A DNA stretch of 64,000 nucleotides from Bacteroidales bacterium (GTDB lineage: Bacteria; Bacteroidota; Bacteroidia; Bacteroidales; Tenuifilaceae). The position numbers and the translations under genes are program-made. This document shows positions 63,978 through 64,000 of the stretch, piece by piece; the stretch's first letter is position 1, and each line of letters starts with the position of its first letter. The stretch is taken from assembly GCA_013141385.1 (NCBI GenBank), contig JABFRB010000023.1:1-64000 (forward strand), written 5' to 3'. A model generated the notes under the pieces. It had not been told where the DNA came from. It was given only the letters and a program-made list of their open reading frames with translations, and searched no databases.

Positions 63978-64000
63978 AAACAGTGAGTTTCGCTTTTAGA

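Overview
The window looks like a chromosomal segment of a Bacteroidota bacterium, most likely of Bacteroidales/Marinilabiliales type. It is AT-rich and encodes a SusC/SusD pair controlled by an ECF sigma factor and a FecR anti-sigma factor, a protein with a type IX secretion C-terminal domain, BlaI/M56-TonB signalling, DUF5686, and a 543-residue-class PruA. TAnnTTTG promoter boxes occur where promoters can be recognised. I cannot name the species.

Layout. 1-5,100: three ordinary genes (aminotransferase, family 2 glycosyltransferase, peptide-type ABC permease) among many dispersed repeats, ending in a 21-bp minisatellite. 5,100-11,000: an accessory island with a membrane protein, a Shedu (DUF4263) nuclease, a DUF6933-like protein, a Fic protein, an I42 inhibitor with a small charged partner, and a run of decayed genes that includes a 221-bp duplicated piece of fic. 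11,100-17,800: a hybrid histidine kinase, CstA, and a BlaI/M56 operon with a double operator. 18,100-22,060: a 42-bp minisatellite, a nuclease-nSTAND3 protein (probable phage defence), a radC remnant and more repeats. 22,096-34,968: a polysaccharide-utilisation-type locus (GH37, GH65, GH13, SusD, SusC, FecR, ECF sigma) aimed at trehalose or a related alpha-glucoside. 35,600-46,430: housekeeping genes (T9SS cargo, ABC exporter, RecQ, KdsD, TatC, DUF5686, LptB, tRNA-Leu). 46,600-51,800: an ECF sigma/TPR pair, then a Gate-domain protein, a DUF364 protein and a large membrane protein fused to a THEP1-like NTPase. 51,900-56,200: a papain-like lipoprotein, an ALDH7-type dehydrogenase and PruA. 56,369-57,047: a RAYT transposase bracketed by 33-bp palindromes. 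57,100-63,590: PpnP, then a probable tungstate/molybdate locus (ModE-like HTH, GIDDTD-motif protein, membrane protein, lipoprotein, TonB receptor, WtpA). 63,611-63,977: a 367-bp element made of a GIY-YIG nuclease gene between perfect 29-bp inverted repeats.

The most unusual signals are the small nuclease-plus-palindrome elements (GIY-YIG and RAYT) with gene-less relatives elsewhere in the window; the two minisatellites with periods 21 and 42 bp; the probable metal-oxyanion locus with an unusual GIDDTD protein; and the fused transporter-like/NTPase protein next to DUF364. All functions are inferred from sequence motifs and context; no database search was run.
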